DNA of 64,000 nucleotides from Meandrina meandrites (GCA_963693305.1 OY855906.1:1852501-1916500), one strand, 5' to 3'; counted from the stretch's first letter, positions 1 to 11,425 are shown. The notes: generated from the sequence alone by a model not told the origin. Translations and numbers: made by a program.

Positions 1-292
1 TTTTTAAGTCCCCAGAGGTATCCACTTGCCCACGATTTAGGTTCAGGAATGATGAGGAGACATCTGACCTAGCATTACAATGAGGGCTTGTAGACATCAT
101 AAATCTTTTTGGTATTGTCTTGAATGCATAATTTTTATGAGCTTTCCTGCAGAATTTGAAAGGACAAAAATCTTGCTTAGGTTGAATGAATAATCACATA
201 GGATACTTGCATGTATAGAATACATTAACTCTCAGTGGTGCTTATAATTTAATGGTTTAATATGTATCGTCTCTTATCTGGCTTCTTAACAG

Positions 293-2173
293 GAAACTGT
301 ATGAGTGAGTTTATGGGCTTGATTTATGGAAAATATGAAGCAAAGGTAAGCTTAACATTTCATTACAAACTGAGTTGTGTGCAGGGAAGAAACATTACAG
401 GGAGCTAAACAGCTTTCCATGGCAAATGTTTAAATTTCAAAGAATTATTTGAAATTATTTGTGTCACAGGGTTACTGTTCTAAACTTTTTCATTGGACTC
501 ACTCCTACTTGTCTAGGGTTTTGTTGGAGAGGAGTGAGTCGTGATGGTCCGAAAAAAGAGTCGTCTCCAGCAGAAGTTAGACATAAAGCAGAGTAATGTA
601 CAGGGTTTTCGTTTGAGGCCAGAGGCCGGAGCCCGGGCATATCGTCCAGTCGTTTCCCATCCCACGTGCACGTACTTAGATACCAATATTTGGGAGTTTT
701 TTTATCTATAATTTTTTTTTACAGTTATATTTTTTTACTTAAGTATCTCATGAACTTACTGACTAGAGGATAACAGAATAAGCAATTAAATTCATCAAAA
801 TATTTTATTGGTTTCCATCTTCATTTAAATTATGTTGTTACCATTCTCCCTAGCTCCCCCTCCCCCTACCAACTGTCCATTTACATTCAATATTTTACAT
901 TTTAAAGAGAACTTGAGTGAGCTTCAGCCCTGCCAGGGAAACTGAAAAATGCTGGAAACATCATTTCTGAGTGTTCTATTTTAAAAATTTCCTGGGGAGC
1001 CATCCCCCCAAACCCCCCTAGCTAGGTGCCAAGAAAAATTTCACGTCCAGTGCTTTCACATCTACGTCCGCTACTCTACAAAACTATTGAAAACCCTGAA
1101 TGTGTGCTTGTATCACGAAAATGAAAATCGTTTCTTTTTAACAGTGTCAAAACACAATCTTATCTTGCAGGAAGAAGGATTTGCCCCGGGGGGTGGTAGT
1201 CTGCACAGTATGATGACCCCCCATGGGCCTGATAAGGATTGCTTTGAGAAGGCGTCTCAAGGAGAGTTGAAACCTCAACGAGTAGCAGATGGTACTATGG
1301 TATGTACACTGTGTTACTTTATAAGATTGACGCAGCTCTCTTGAACTGTTATAATAGTTGACCAATACAGTAAGTGATCTGATGTGGAAGGCTTCTTCGC
1401 TAACAACTGGCAAAGTTCTTACAATGTGAACTTCTGTAAGGTGGGTCACTTCGACAACCAAAACCAAACCAGTTTGGGGGGACAGGGGGATCTGAACTTC
1501 CCACTTCCCATACCTCTTACTCCCATCTCCCACCCCTTCTTCAGGTTCAGGTGTTTCCTACCTCTCTTTGCCCCTTCTATTGTGAAATATTACACTGTTG
1601 CAAAGTTGTTTCCAATTTCTCCCGCTTCTTGGCTCTTACAAACTCCCACCTCCCGTACTCCTCCCGCCCCCTATTTTCCTGGGGAGCCCTCCTGCTCCCC
1701 TGCCCCTCCCCCCTAAACTACCTTGCAGAATGGAAACTTAGAATTCAAACATCAGTGTTTGAGCCAATCCTCCATGCTCCTTCAGTGCAATACAACGTTT
1801 TACCTTGCGTTTGGCTTTAGCTGAAATTCTCTATTCTGCTTTACAATGTGCGATTGATTTTCATTGCCTAAATGGACCCGGCTACAATAGTCGCACTGTA
1901 AATTTATTAGCCTGCGAATACAGACACTTGTCATGCCTACGCAAGGCTGTAAGTACTTCAGTAGAAGTTATTGACGAGTTACGCTACCCTGGCGTTTCTC
2001 TCTCTTTCTCTCGTCAGGCATTCATGTTTGAAAGCAGCCTGAGCATGGCTATTACCAAGTGGGGCAACAAGACCTGTCAGAAGGTGGATCATGAATATTA
2101 CAAGGTGTGGCAGCCATTACAGAAGCACTTCAATCCCAACTGGAAACCGGATGATGACAAGAAAACAAGCTGA
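293..2173 (+). CDS. HGD: Homogentisate 1,2-dioxygenase, last three coding exons (5' part outside window)
   Basis: This enzyme opens the ring of homogentisate to maleylacetoacetate in tyrosine and phenylalanine breakdown, using Fe(II), in the cytosol. Three exons join in phase: 293-345, 1171-1299 and 2018-2173 (stop TGA at 2171). The first exon gives the [10 protein letters not shown] block, whose Glu corresponds to the iron ligand E341 of the human enzyme. The second gives [15 protein letters not shown], which holds the iron-ligand His (human H371). The third gives [16 protein letters not shown] and the C-terminal tail. The first exon begins with the last two bases of an Arg codon, so the other iron ligand (human H335) lies just outside the window. 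About 112 C-terminal residues of a protein that is usually near 445 are visible. All junctions have GT/AG. No defect is seen in the visible part, so it looks functional. Confidence 0.95.
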
Positions 2174-2337
2174 AGGAGGTCACGAGTCTGCAGTAGATAC
2201 TCGGCTGCCATCTTGAAGCTCTAGAGAAGAAATGAAAGTGTACATGAACTTTTGAGATTGATTAGTTAATGAAGGGAACAATGAATAATCAATTGCAATT
2301 AATTTGCTTGTAGTTAGTTCCACTCCGGTAGTACAAC

Positions 2338-2680
2338 ACCATAAAATTCCGGTTATAAGCCCCCCCGTTTACAGGCCCATCTACTTGGAAACAAAAAAAA
2401 GACATCCGGTTATAAGCCACCCTGGATGTAAGCCCCCCATCTGCTGGATGACAGTACTGAACAGGGCTAAATATTGCTTTATTATGACTTTTTTAACTTA
2501 AAAACGTAATTTGATCAACACTGTCGTGGCTCGTTTCGAAACGTTTTTTTTTTTTCTATTCCGCTAATACCCCCCCCCCCCCCCCCACCCTCCGAATATA
2601 ATCCCCTCCGTTAATAAGCCCACCCAAAACCTCTTACGAAGTTGTACAAGCCCAGGGCTTCTAACCGGAATTTCACGGTT
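2338..2680. repeat. MITE-like element with about 25-bp inverted termini
   Basis: The left end carries AAATTCCGGTTATAAGCC and the right end carries the near-perfect reverse complement GGCTTCTAACCGGAATTT. Between them are further copies of the TTATAAGCCxCCC motif and a C homopolymer near 2571-2586. No ORF of note is present. The layout fits a non-autonomous DNA transposon lying in or just after the HGD 3' UTR. Confidence 0.6.
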
Positions 2681-2861
2681 TGCAGAAATGGGTTCCAGGC
2701 TCCCCGCAGATTTCTAGTCACCATCCTTACCGGAGGTGCATGTACGTCTACCGGAGGTGTCAGCTAGCCGGGAGGTTCGACTATATTTGGTGTTGATGGA
2801 TGGCGCCAGCAGTCAGTCCCAGCATTTAAGCTTGATTTGTTTCCTGTTTCTGAAAAAAAAA

Positions 2862-2867
2862 AATAAA
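2862..2867 (+). terminator. Candidate poly(A) signal AATAAA for HGD
   Basis: The first plus-strand AATAAA downstream of the HGD stop lies here, about 690 bases after it. A second one is at 3060-3065 and is followed by a GT-rich stretch (TGCGTTGTGTTTTTTG). Either could serve as the cleavage signal. Transcript 3' ends are needed to choose. Confidence 0.35.
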
Positions 2868-3558
2868 AGTGCCTCGCCACAGAATCTTTTGAAGATTGCT
2901 TCAAACTGAGCGGTTCCCGACCCTATACCGACCTAGGGTTATGGCAAGTAACTCAAACTAAGCGAAGTTGCTGGAGTCCAGGCCCCGCTTCTCGGGATAT
3001 AAACGAAAAGGGTGTTATATCTGATGTGTCTTTAACCAAGAGCAATTTTAAGGTATTTGAATAAAGCTGTTCACTGAACAACTGCGTTGTGTTTTTTGTC
3101 TTTGCTTATGAGCAGGAGTTTCTCGGCGGCTTTTTACTATCATGGGGAGTATGTTTTGCACGTTATCTGGCCAGAATGGTAGGATTCAATACAGATGAAG
3201 TAACTTGGAGTGCCTACGGGTTGAAAAGGCAACTTCATCTGAATTTTCCGAAGGTGCATCGACCCCTCGATCAAATACTTTCGCCAGAGCGGAGAGAACA
3301 GGTCTGATCAGCGGATATGGATTTGAACCGAAAATTTCGTAACGATGACGTGTAGCTCTACTTAGCCAGCTCCACGATACTGGTTATCGCAGATTGGTTG
3401 TTTTTGTTAGACTGAAAATCAGTCTTTCCTTTAAATCGCGCTCGCAATGGGCGAAGCGCCAAAAGCGTGGATCCTATCGGTAATGCGTGCCTTACACCCC
3501 TCTCGTTCCAGAGCGTTGTACAACATTCTTCTCCCCAGAAGCCGCGATCCTTCTGGTC

Positions 3559-3740
3559 TGCGCCAGGAATCGAGACCTCTGGCCGCCTCCAAAACAGGAA
3601 AACCGCGATTTACGGACTCATTGTCAAATATGACAAATCTGATTGGTTGAAAAACACATAACGAGTACTCTGCGCATGCTCAGAAATTAGGAGCAGCCTG
3701 AGTAACCTGAGTAAGCCTGAGGTCTCGATTCCTGTCGCAG
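3559..3740. repeat. Inverted repeat about AGGAATCGAGACCTC
   Basis: CTGCGCCAGGAATCGAGACCTC at 3559-3580 is matched by the reverse complement GAGGTCTCGATTCCTG at 3719-3734. The spacing and lack of coding potential suggest a small foldback or MITE remnant. Nothing else was recognised between 3066 and 4030. Confidence 0.4.
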
Positions 3741-4034
3741 ATGTTAAAGTCGCTGTTGTTCCCGCAAAAAGTTAACCGCACAAAGTATGAACGTAAACAA
3801 AAGAGAGACTGTATCAACGCCAGGTTTGTTTCTTAGAGCAATAAATTTCCTTTCTTGTATTTGCTTAAGCGGACTTCTGACACAAATAATTCATTATCTG
3901 ACCACAGTGAAAATTTAAAAAAAACTATCCACAGAAAATTTTCGCGCGAACATCCTTAAGGGTCTTTCATTTAATGAAATACACCTTATTCGAAAATGGT
4001 GGAAAATACATTAATCTTTTGCCAATATGTTACT

Positions 4035-4110
4035 AGCCCTCATTGCCTCGTTCTAAGCTAAAGATTCTTTTTAATTCTAGAGATGCGATATGCATCGAGG
4101 CAATGAGGGC
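4035..4110. repeat. Short palindromic element, CCCTCATTGCCTCG stem
   Basis: CCCTCATTGCCTCG near 4037 is matched by CGAGGCAATGAGGG near 4096. This makes a hairpin of about 75 bases just upstream of the duplicated block that starts near 4126. Confidence 0.45.
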
Positions 4111-4125
4111 CAATTAACAAGAAGA

Positions 4126-5560
4126 CAAAGAATAAAATGTATTTTCCGCCATTTGGAATGAACGATTTACTTAATTTTTATCTTTCCTCCAGGGCATTTT
4201 ATATATTATGCACAATATTTTTAGTTTTCGTAAAAAGTAAACAGTCAGGCTAGCTTTCACTCCTGTTACCTGGGAACAAAAGCAAAAGCGGACGAGCGAT
4301 CGCACTCGCTCGCTTTCGCGTTTGTCAGTCCAAAGCTTCGAAAGCAAAACATTGACTGTACTGCTCGTAGTTTAAATTCTTGGTGGGGGAGCTTAAAGGT
4401 GAACGTGTCATCGTTAGCTAGCAACAGTGTATAGATACAAACGTTCAGCGCTTAATGCGCAATGTTTTTACAACTACAACTAAAATACAATTCCTTTCCC
4501 CGAGAAGTATTGCCAGACCCAACGCAGTCATCTACCTCATTTCAACTGATAACTTTGAAGAAAGCAACAACAGCAGACGATGAGGCAAACACGATAATGA
4601 TACTACAGACTACCAATGCTTCCCTTCTAGCTCACAAAGAATAAAATGTATTTTCCGCCATTTGGAATAAGATGTATTCATACTTTGAAATGAACGATTT
4701 ACTTGATTTTTAAAGCGACAAGTTCACATGCGAGTTAAAAATAGTGAAAATTATATTGTAGAGCCTCATTTGTAGTTTGGAGTTGAAGACGTATTTTGCC
4801 TCCTTGATTTTTATCTTTCCTCCAGGGCATTGTTTTTATATTATGCACAATATTTTAAGTTTTCGTAGACAGTAAACAGTCAGGCTCCCTTTTACTCCTG
4901 TTACGTGGGATTAACAAAAGCGAAAGCGGACAAGCGATTACACTCGCTCGCTTTCGTGTTTGTCATTCCACAGCTTCAAAAGCAAAAGATTGACTGTACT
5001 GCTCGTAGTTTAAATTTTGGGAAGATTGTTGCGGGCTCAAGAGGAGCCCGCAATTTATTTTGCACGCCATATCTCGATTTTGGAGCAAAATTGTTCTGCC
5101 AAAATCGATCGATAAATCCTCGAAACCAATCAGAATTCATTTCCACTCGAACAAGAATAATTTAAAAGATGGCTGCCGCGTTGGCCAGTGTACTCAATTT
5201 TAAACATGAACGTGTCATCGTTAGCCAGGAAACAGTGTGTAGATACAAACGTTCAGCGCTTAATGCGCAATGTTTTGAAATAGCAAGGGACCACAAACAA
5301 CAATGCTGCTAATCAGGAAGCCCCGAGTCCTGGCACCATTACATTTGACTAGCTTCCCTGGCTTAATAAAACACTGATAATGATGGCAGCGAAATTTCTT
5401 ACACCACAGCTAAAATACAATGCCTTTTTCCCAAGAAGGCCCAAAGTAGCCATCTATCTCATTTCAATTGTTAACATTGAAGTAAAAGAAAGCAATAACA
5501 GCAGACGATAAGACAAACACCATAATGATACTACAGACTACCAGTGCTTCCCTTCTAGCT
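4126..5560. repeat. Tandem segmental duplication of the sulfotransferase 3' flank
   Basis: Two diverged copies of the same unit follow each other. AAAGAATAAAATGTATTTTC occurs at about 4129 and 4637. TTTATCTTTCCTCCAGGGCA occurs near 4180 and 4808. ACTCGCTCGCTTTCG occurs near 4304 and 4943. The block ACGTTCAGCGCTTAATGCGC occurs near 4441 and 5250. The second unit continues into the full-length minus-strand sulfotransferase-like gene. The first unit keeps only its last codons, so the first unit looks like a truncated copy of the second. Confidence 0.75.
4542..4636 (-). pseudogene. Truncated sulfotransferase-like 3' end (C-terminal tail only)
   Basis: Read on the minus strand, this stretch encodes about 30 residues ending in a stop. 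They match the last residues of the intact gene at 5464-6201: an ARREALVVCSII-type segment and the hydrophobic tail. The match breaks abruptly near 4634, at the junction of the tandem duplication, so no catalytic part remains. It is best read as a fragment carried along by the segmental duplication, not as a small gene. Confidence 0.7.
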
Positions 5561-6201
5561 CGTTCAAGTTTTTTAGCCATAGTTTTCTTGGTATCAGAAT
5601 GACCAACATTTGCGCGAGGGAACTGAGTAGAAGGAACATCACAGCCCAAAAATTCACACAATGGCTTCCACCCTTCCTTGACGTTGTAAATTAGAAGCTT
5701 CTCTGAAGGAATTACAGCCTGAACTCTTGCGTTGTGATGGCGATATTTCGCTCGATAGAGGGCGCCAGCTTCGGGATTGACGCTTCCACAAATCGCGTGG
5801 TGCATGACAGTAAAATAATGACGCGTTTTTCTCCTCCAAGGTGCGATCTCCAAAAGAACTTTCATGTAGAACGGCAACATGTTTCTTGCCATTCGAAGGT
5901 GCCCTTGCCAGCTCTTCAGCCAAACTTCTTCGGAATCTCGCACTGTTAGAATGACCTTGGCTTCTGGGAAGGCGTTGAAAATCTCCTCGATCCAAAATGC
6001 TGCTGGATGGTCAGTGACTGCGTCAACATCCTTGAAAACCTTTCTAAAGTTAGGGAGGCGGTCAGTTTCGAAACTATCCAACCACTGTTGTAAATTAAAA
6101 TGCTTTGAGGACTGATAGTACACTTCACATCCAAGAACCTCTAACGCTCTCGCTAGAGTACAAGTTCCTGTTTTCATCAAACCTGCACAGATGACCTTCA
6201 T
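5464..6201 (-). CDS. Sulfotransferase-like P-loop protein with C-terminal membrane anchor (copy 1)
   Basis: This is a single-exon gene of 245 residues. The N-terminus has VICAGLMKTGT, where KTGT (residues 10-13) resembles the PAPS 5'-phosphosulfate loop of sulfotransferases. VILTVRDSEEVWLKSW (about 83-98) resembles the 3'-phosphate-binding segment. The overall pattern fits the Sulfotransfer_4 type family found in many animals; substrates are unknown to me. The last 25 residues are hydrophobic, which suggests a tail anchor preceded by a basic stretch (KKLERARREA). The start is supported by the AGTCAGAATGA context, which is shared with the paralogue at 7738-8466. The two genes are divergent with 1.5 kb between them, so an inverted duplication is likely. 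Enzyme activity is inferred and has not been shown. Confidence 0.82.
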   Translation of the reverse strand: MKVICAGLMKTGTCTLARALEVLGCEVYYQSSKHFNLQQWLDSFETDRLPNFRKVFKDVDAVTDHPAAFWIEEIFNAFPEAKVILTVRDSEEVWLKSWQGHLRMARNMLPFYMKVLLEIAPWRRKTRHYFTVMHHAICGSVNPEAGALYRAKYRHHNARVQAVIPSEKLLIYNVKEGWKPLCEFLGCDVPSTQFPRANVGHSDTKKTMAKKLERARREALVVCSIIMVFVLSSAVIAFFYFNVNN

Positions 6202-7737
6202 TCTGACTTTTTGCTGACTGAAAAAGGCTACAGCGTGTTATTTTGTGAGGGTTTGTTCTTCTTGAAGCTTTCATATGATAATCTATAGTATCGTTTGCAT
6301 TGCACTGCCACTTTAAGTGTTTCCGTGGAAGCCATTCTCAAGCGTCTTTTAACCTGAAACGTTGTTAAACAACAAAAATGCAAATAAGATATAAATTCGC
6401 ACTAGCGCTCAAATTTTGTAACAATCGGTAGATTTCATTATTTATGTGTCACTTGTCACAGAAACCTAGAACTTATGAGACCTAGAACTTATCAAACAAT
6501 TCAGGAAAACAAAGAGGCAGCTGTCTTATGATTGGTCCACGTTGCACGCGCGATACATTTTGTCAAACAATCGCAAAAACAAGTGCGAACGACTTGTTGG
6601 ACAAGTGCAAATTTTGTCAAAACGGACAAATCTTCAAAGGGGCCGATGTCCTGCCTCAAGGCAGGGCAAGTCATGACAAGTTGCATCCCAACGCCCCTCG
6701 TAATGCCAGGTAACAATACGTTGTTGATTGGCTATTGTGTTTGGTCTGGATTGTACTAAAAAACAACACTCGAAATTTTTCCGCGATAGGCGGCAAAACA
6801 TGTTTGTGTGCCGAGGTGAGGTCGTGGAAGGATGGTAATACCAGGGTTGGAACAAATGAATGCGGAGGGAACCAGTTTGTGCCGGTAAATGGAGGGGAAA
6901 AGAAATAGTTTACTTGCCCGCAGGTCAGCACAAAAACATCACTACACGGCGCACTTCAAATGCAAATCGTTTTAAAATTTTTCACCGCGTGGACCTGCCT
7001 GATTATTTGATATTTGCACAAGACGACCGTGCCGAGAAATGTACCAGGATGCCAGAAGCACGTGCAGAGCTATTGTAATAATAATTACACCTTTGGTTTT
7101 CTTCAAAATGTCTCTGACTTGTCGCGACAATTTTGTTTTTGTCAAAAATGTTATGACATTTAAAACTTGTCCGCTAGTGCGAATCGGCCCTTATTTCATG
7201 ATTGACACATTTTCCTTTGTTTATTCAACAACCTTTTTGTGGTTTCAGCTTCGGAGAAGCGAAACGTCTTTGTCAACGCTTCTAAACTACATGTAAGCTC
7301 CTTTTGTAAGTAAGTAAGTTACTTTCGGAAAGCCGACGTAATATTAGAGATGTTCCGCATAACCCACTACATATGGTAATTATCCACTGTAGTGGGAAAC
7401 ACCTATTTATGATGCAAATTTGATTGTGGTGTGAAATTTAGAATAGAGGTTTTGCATGGCACGAACAATAGAATATTAGAATAGAATAGACGGAAAAATA
7501 CAGATTCACGAATTATGGAAAAATAAATCTTCATTTACGCTTCACGCAAAGAAAAAATGCCCATTCACGCGTCACGAAAAAAGTATAGGGGACCCTCATA
7601 GACCTCATACACTTGTAAAAAATTCAATAAGAAAGCTGTTTTTGTCATTCATGCCCGTTACCAGAACACATATAAAAGAATTCTTTTTAACAATTCAAAT
7701 TGCTTCGCCATCCGCAGTAAGGCAGTGTAGAGTCAAA
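6202..7737. other. Intergenic region between divergent sulfotransferase-like genes
   Basis: No convincing exon was found here. Both genes start outward from this interval, so it probably contains both promoters. Near 7497-7590 there is a TCACG-rich patch (GATTCACGAATTATGG, CATTCACGCGTCACG) that resembles the repeat families at 10580-10680 and 13263-13669. Short ORFs of 60-86 codons on both strands lack recognisable motifs and overlap each other, so I treat them as chance. Confidence 0.5.
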
Positions 7738-8466
7738 ATGAAGGTCATCTGTGCAGGATTGATGAAAACTGGAACTTCTACTCTAACGAAAGCTTTAGAA
7801 GTTCTTGGATACAACGTGTACCATTATGCCTCCGAGCATTTTAATTTACAAGAATGGCTGGATAGTTTCGAAACTGACCACCTTCCTAACTTTAATGAGA
7901 TCTTCAAAGATGTCGACGCAGTCAACGACCATCCACAAGCATTTTGGTTCGAGGAGATTACGAAAGCCTTCCCAGAAGCCAAGGTCATTCTAACAGTGCG
8001 AGACTCCGAGGAAGCTTGGCTAAAAAGCTGTAAAGAGCACTTTCGAATCGTGAACGAACTGCCGTTCTACATGAAGATTCTATTGGAGATCTCACCTTCG
8101 AGAAGAAAAACGCGGCATTATTTTCACAGCTTGCACAGCGCAATCCATGGGGGCGTCAATCCTGAAGCTGGTGCTCTCTATCGAGCGAAATATCGCCAAC
8201 ACAACGCAAGAGTTCGGGCTGTAATTCCTTCAGAGAAGCTTCTAATTTACAACGTCAAGCAAGGGTGGAAGCCATTGTGTGAATTTTTGGGCTGTGATGT
8301 TCCTTCTACTCAGTTCCCTCGCGCAAATGTTGGTCATTCTGAAACCAAGAATAATGTGACTAAAGAAATTGAACAAGCAAAAAGAGAAGCATCAGTAGCC
8401 TTATTTTTTGTGTTTGCCATATTGTTTCTTTTTGCTGCTTCTCTTCATCTTTATGTTATCGGGTAA
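7738..8466 (+). CDS. Sulfotransferase-like P-loop protein with C-terminal membrane anchor (copy 2)
   Basis: This is a single-exon gene of 242 residues, closely similar to the minus-strand copy along its whole length. The same landmarks appear: VICAGLMKTGT at the N-terminus, VILTVRDSEEAWLKSC in the middle, and a conserved GWKPLCEFLGCDVPSTQFPR block before the end. It also ends in a hydrophobic helix (ALFFVFAILFLFAAS) after a charged segment, so tail anchoring is kept. An in-frame ATG lies 32 codons upstream at 7642. I chose 7738 because it matches the paralogue's start, has an AGTCAAAATGA context, and the upstream 32 codons have no counterpart in copy 1. The role is inferred from family resemblance. 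Confidence 0.85.
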   Translation: MKVICAGLMKTGTSTLTKALEVLGYNVYHYASEHFNLQEWLDSFETDHLPNFNEIFKDVDAVNDHPQAFWFEEITKAFPEAKVILTVRDSEEAWLKSCKEHFRIVNELPFYMKILLEISPSRRKTRHYFHSLHSAIHGGVNPEAGALYRAKYRQHNARVRAVIPSEKLLIYNVKQGWKPLCEFLGCDVPSTQFPRANVGHSETKNNVTKEIEQAKREASVALFFVFAILFLFAASLHLYVIG

Positions 8467-8616
8467 AAATTAATGTTGGCACGAAAACTGATCACTGGGC
8501 TAGACAGCCGCTACCAGGCCCGTAGGGAGGGGGGGGGGGTGCGATGGGTGCGTCCGCGCCCCTCCCCCCCACGAGCCTTGGAAGTCCGCTTATTGTTGGA
8601 AAAATTTATCAAGATA

Positions 8617-8622
8617 AATAAA
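8617..8622 (+). terminator. Candidate poly(A) signal AATAAA for sulfotransferase copy 2
   Basis: AATAAA lies 150 bases after the stop codon in an otherwise non-coding stretch, a typical 3' UTR distance. Confidence 0.5.
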
Positions 8623-9194
8623 GGGAAATGGTATTTCTGTGCTTCGACTATTTGCATTCAACATGGTCCTTTGGGCCGGAAGGTCCATCATTTGTAGATT
8701 CGTGTTGTATATTACGCACGCGACAACGTCGAAAAGAAAATTTGCTCTCTTTATTTCGCAAGGTCTCGAAGACGAAAGATACAGAGTTAATTTGTCCAAG
8801 AACCATTACGAACATATTTACAAATTTGAACGCGATTAACGATAAGCACGACTCAGTCCAAAACCGCGACTTGCCAAATACAAACTACTTGACCGGATAA
8901 TCCCGGGCGGATAAAAGATTCGATCAGTCCTCCGGCATTTACAGTGCGGCTGCTGTTACCGGGGTCACCCAGACAAAGTTAACCAATCATAAAGCAGAAC
9001 GGAAACAATAGATATCAGCATTTTTACAACTTTAGCCAACGAAATGTCGAATACAGAACAATGAAATTTCAACTTGTTCGTTCGCTACAAAAACAGATCG
9101 ATACAAATTTTGACGGTATGTCTTGCGCCCAGTCTTCGTATTTCATTTCCACTACTATATTGCAATGGGTGTCGGCCGGACTAGTCTTGTCGGT

Positions 9195-10065
9195 TTGGGG
9201 CGAGATTGGCCATGGCCAGGTCTCACCATCGTAACCTGGTCCTTCCCCTCACCGTTGAGCCCTCGGAACCTCGCCTTTGTCATGACGAGCGTTACCTAAT
9301 TTGTGGATCAAAGACTTTCCTTTTAACTTTGACCATATGTCGGACTTGCCAAGGTATGTCTTGCCCGGGCATTACCAGACGACCTTCGATGAGAAAAGCG
9401 GTTACCAGCACGTTTATCTCCACCCGTACGTCTTCCCGTACCTTTTTCGGCCTGCAGTGGCAAGTTTTCTACTTTACATTTTGTATGATACCTTTTGGCT
9501 GGAAGGCTAGTAGTTTTCTCTATTACAATTTGGGCCTTGCAGTTTCTGGTGCGACACGTTCGTTCGGTGTTCCACTTTCCCGGTACATCGATGATCGCCA
9601 TGTTGGTGGAGCCTCTAGCCACCAGAACGCTGAGGCCGGGGCGTACATTCTTTGTTATGTACCTGCTAGTGGAGGCCGGCTATTTTGTCAATTTGAGTAA
9701 ATCTCAATGCACTCCGTCCACGTTCGCCAAATTTCTTGGCTTTATCTGTGATTCTGTTCGGCAAGCTTTCTTCGGATTCCATAACAGAATAGAGTCAAAT
9801 TTCAGCTGCTCAGGGAGTACATTTTCGCGTCTAAGACGGTCACGTTAAAAACTCTTCAGAGTTTTAATTTGCTGGCAAGGCCGTTTCCTTCAGCCTGGCT
9901 GTAGCTGGCTGCAAGTTGTACCTTCATGAAATCTTCAAAGCTGTTGCTGGTCTCTTTGGCCGCCGAAGTCCATGTGCTCCGCTACCTCGGAGGATATCGT
10001 TTAAAGATAGAACAGGCAGAACTGTTGTTCACGCTAAGGCATATGATTGGAAAGTTTGTAAATGC
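9195..10065 (+). pseudogene. Decayed DIRS-type retrotransposon reverse transcriptase / RNase H
   Basis: Reading across several frames gives a chain of blocks typical of DIRS-like elements. The blocks are EPSEPRLCHDERYL, then DLPRY and GHYQTTFDEKSGYQHVYLHP, then FFGLQWQVFYF and PFGWKASSFLYYNLGLA, then SRYIDDRH (the YxDD catalytic motif), then VNLSKSQCTPS and KFLGFICDSVRQAFF. A KTLQSFNLLA segment follows near 9850. At least three frameshifts and one stop interrupt it. No tyrosine recombinase, gag or terminal repeats were seen, so this is a dead 5'- and 3'-truncated fragment. It ends close to the GAAA repeat at 10083. Confidence 0.82.
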
Positions 10066-10082
10066 CCCCGCCAAGAGAAAGA

Positions 10083-10106
10083 GAGAAAGAGAGAAAGAGA
10101 GAATGA

Positions 10107-10198
<92 letters not shown>

Positions 10199-10200
10199 AA
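10083..10200 (+). repeat. (GAAA)n microsatellite
   Basis: An almost pure GAAA tetranucleotide run of about 95 bases, preceded by GAGA-rich imperfect units. It yields long Lys-Glu-Arg ORFs in all three plus frames, which are artefacts. Confidence 0.97.
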
Positions 10201-11425
10201 TGGGCCTGGCTGCCCGGATTAACTAGAAAGTTAAAAAAGGTAAGCAGCCTGTTTGAGTACCAGTCGCTTGTCCTGCCCAGTTAGGGTCACGTGATGAAAG
10301 ACCGCCGACCGACGCAGTGACGTCGCCGGAAAGAATTCGCGGTCAGAAGAAAATCACTGCAGGAAGAAACTTCTCACGCCATACACTGGGCCGCAACTTC
10401 GAAAAACGAAGCGAGTTAGTCTTTTAGCGAAGGCCGACTGAGAAAAAGACGTCTGAGATCCTACCGGAAAAATTCCATTCTCAACGTGGCTTTTAATACG
10501 GGGCTTGGAAAAATACTACGCAACCCGCAAAATATCCGCACAACTTACATGTTCAATCATCGAATAAGGTGTATTTAACTTGAAGTTCTTCACGGGTCAC
10601 GCAAAACCCTTGAGTCACGGATCGCGAAAGAGAACTTTTTTAATTCACGTTTCACGGAAAAAAAAATCAGCTAATCACGAATCAAGACTGAATACCCCTG
10701 TACGACCCACTTGATTGACTTGATTTAGCCTTTTGGAATGACATCACACCCGTGATCTAGTTTCAAACTCATCTGAGTTTGACTGCAAATTTTCACTTTT
10801 GACAGTTTTGAACGATCGCACGGCGATTTTATTTTTCCATACAGCCCGTTTCTAACAAAATCAGCGAATAAAGGAAAGAAAAATTCGCTCCTCCTCCTCC
10901 TACAAACTGATTCAATCATTGGAAGAATATGTTTACATTTCACTTGACACACGTACGTACGTACGTACGTACGCAAGTTTTACGACAAAAAAATGTATTT
11001 TTTTATTATGAAAATGGCGAACGCGACAAAAATGTCATCTGCCTTTGCCTTTTCCTTTTTGATACTTCTTTGGATGTTATTTTCTTGCTGTTGTTGTTTT
11101 CTCCCCCTTTTTTTTGCTTCTTTTCTTTTCTTTTTTCAGTTTTACACCGTTGACTAGTTGATTGACTCAGGGCTGGAGCAAGTGAACTAATTTGAATATC
11201 GACATATTATCGATTGGCTCTTGAACGATCGATCGGAAGATATGTCACGTGCTTCAATGTTATGCGCAGTACGTGTTGAATCTGACGTTGACCGAAGCTC
11301 TGTGAAAGTTGGACTGGGAAAACTTCCTTCCTCTTTTATCCTGCTGCATTGCCTTCTAAAATACAAAAGATACGTTAGAGAAGGGAACACAAAAGGCCTT
11401 GTACATGGTGGACGCGAAATATTTT
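10201..11425. other. Gap before the TAB2/3-like gene
   Basis: No exon was recognised. At 10580-10685 there is a TCACG-rich patch (GGGTCACGCAAAACCC, GAGTCACGGATCGCG, AATTCACGTTTCACGG) related to the CGTGA family at 13263-13669. A short ACGT run lies at 10952-10973. The TAB2/3-like promoter should lie at the 3' end of this interval, near 11100-11425. Confidence 0.5.
10952..10973. repeat. (ACGT)n self-complementary microsatellite
   Basis: Five consecutive ACGT units form a perfectly self-complementary run. Confidence 0.9.

Noticed and set aside
7642..7737. A longer N-terminus for sulfotransferase copy 2 from an in-frame upstream ATG
   Set aside because: The 32 extra codons have no match in copy 1, and the ATG at 7738 has the same context as the copy 1 start.
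9916..10284. A Lys/Glu-rich protein of about 120 codons
   Set aside because: It is the translation of the GAAA microsatellite joined to retrotransposon debris.
10952..10973. The ACGT run as a regulatory site for the TAB2/3-like gene
   Set aside because: It is a simple microsatellite nearly 500 bases upstream of the start codon, with no further evidence.
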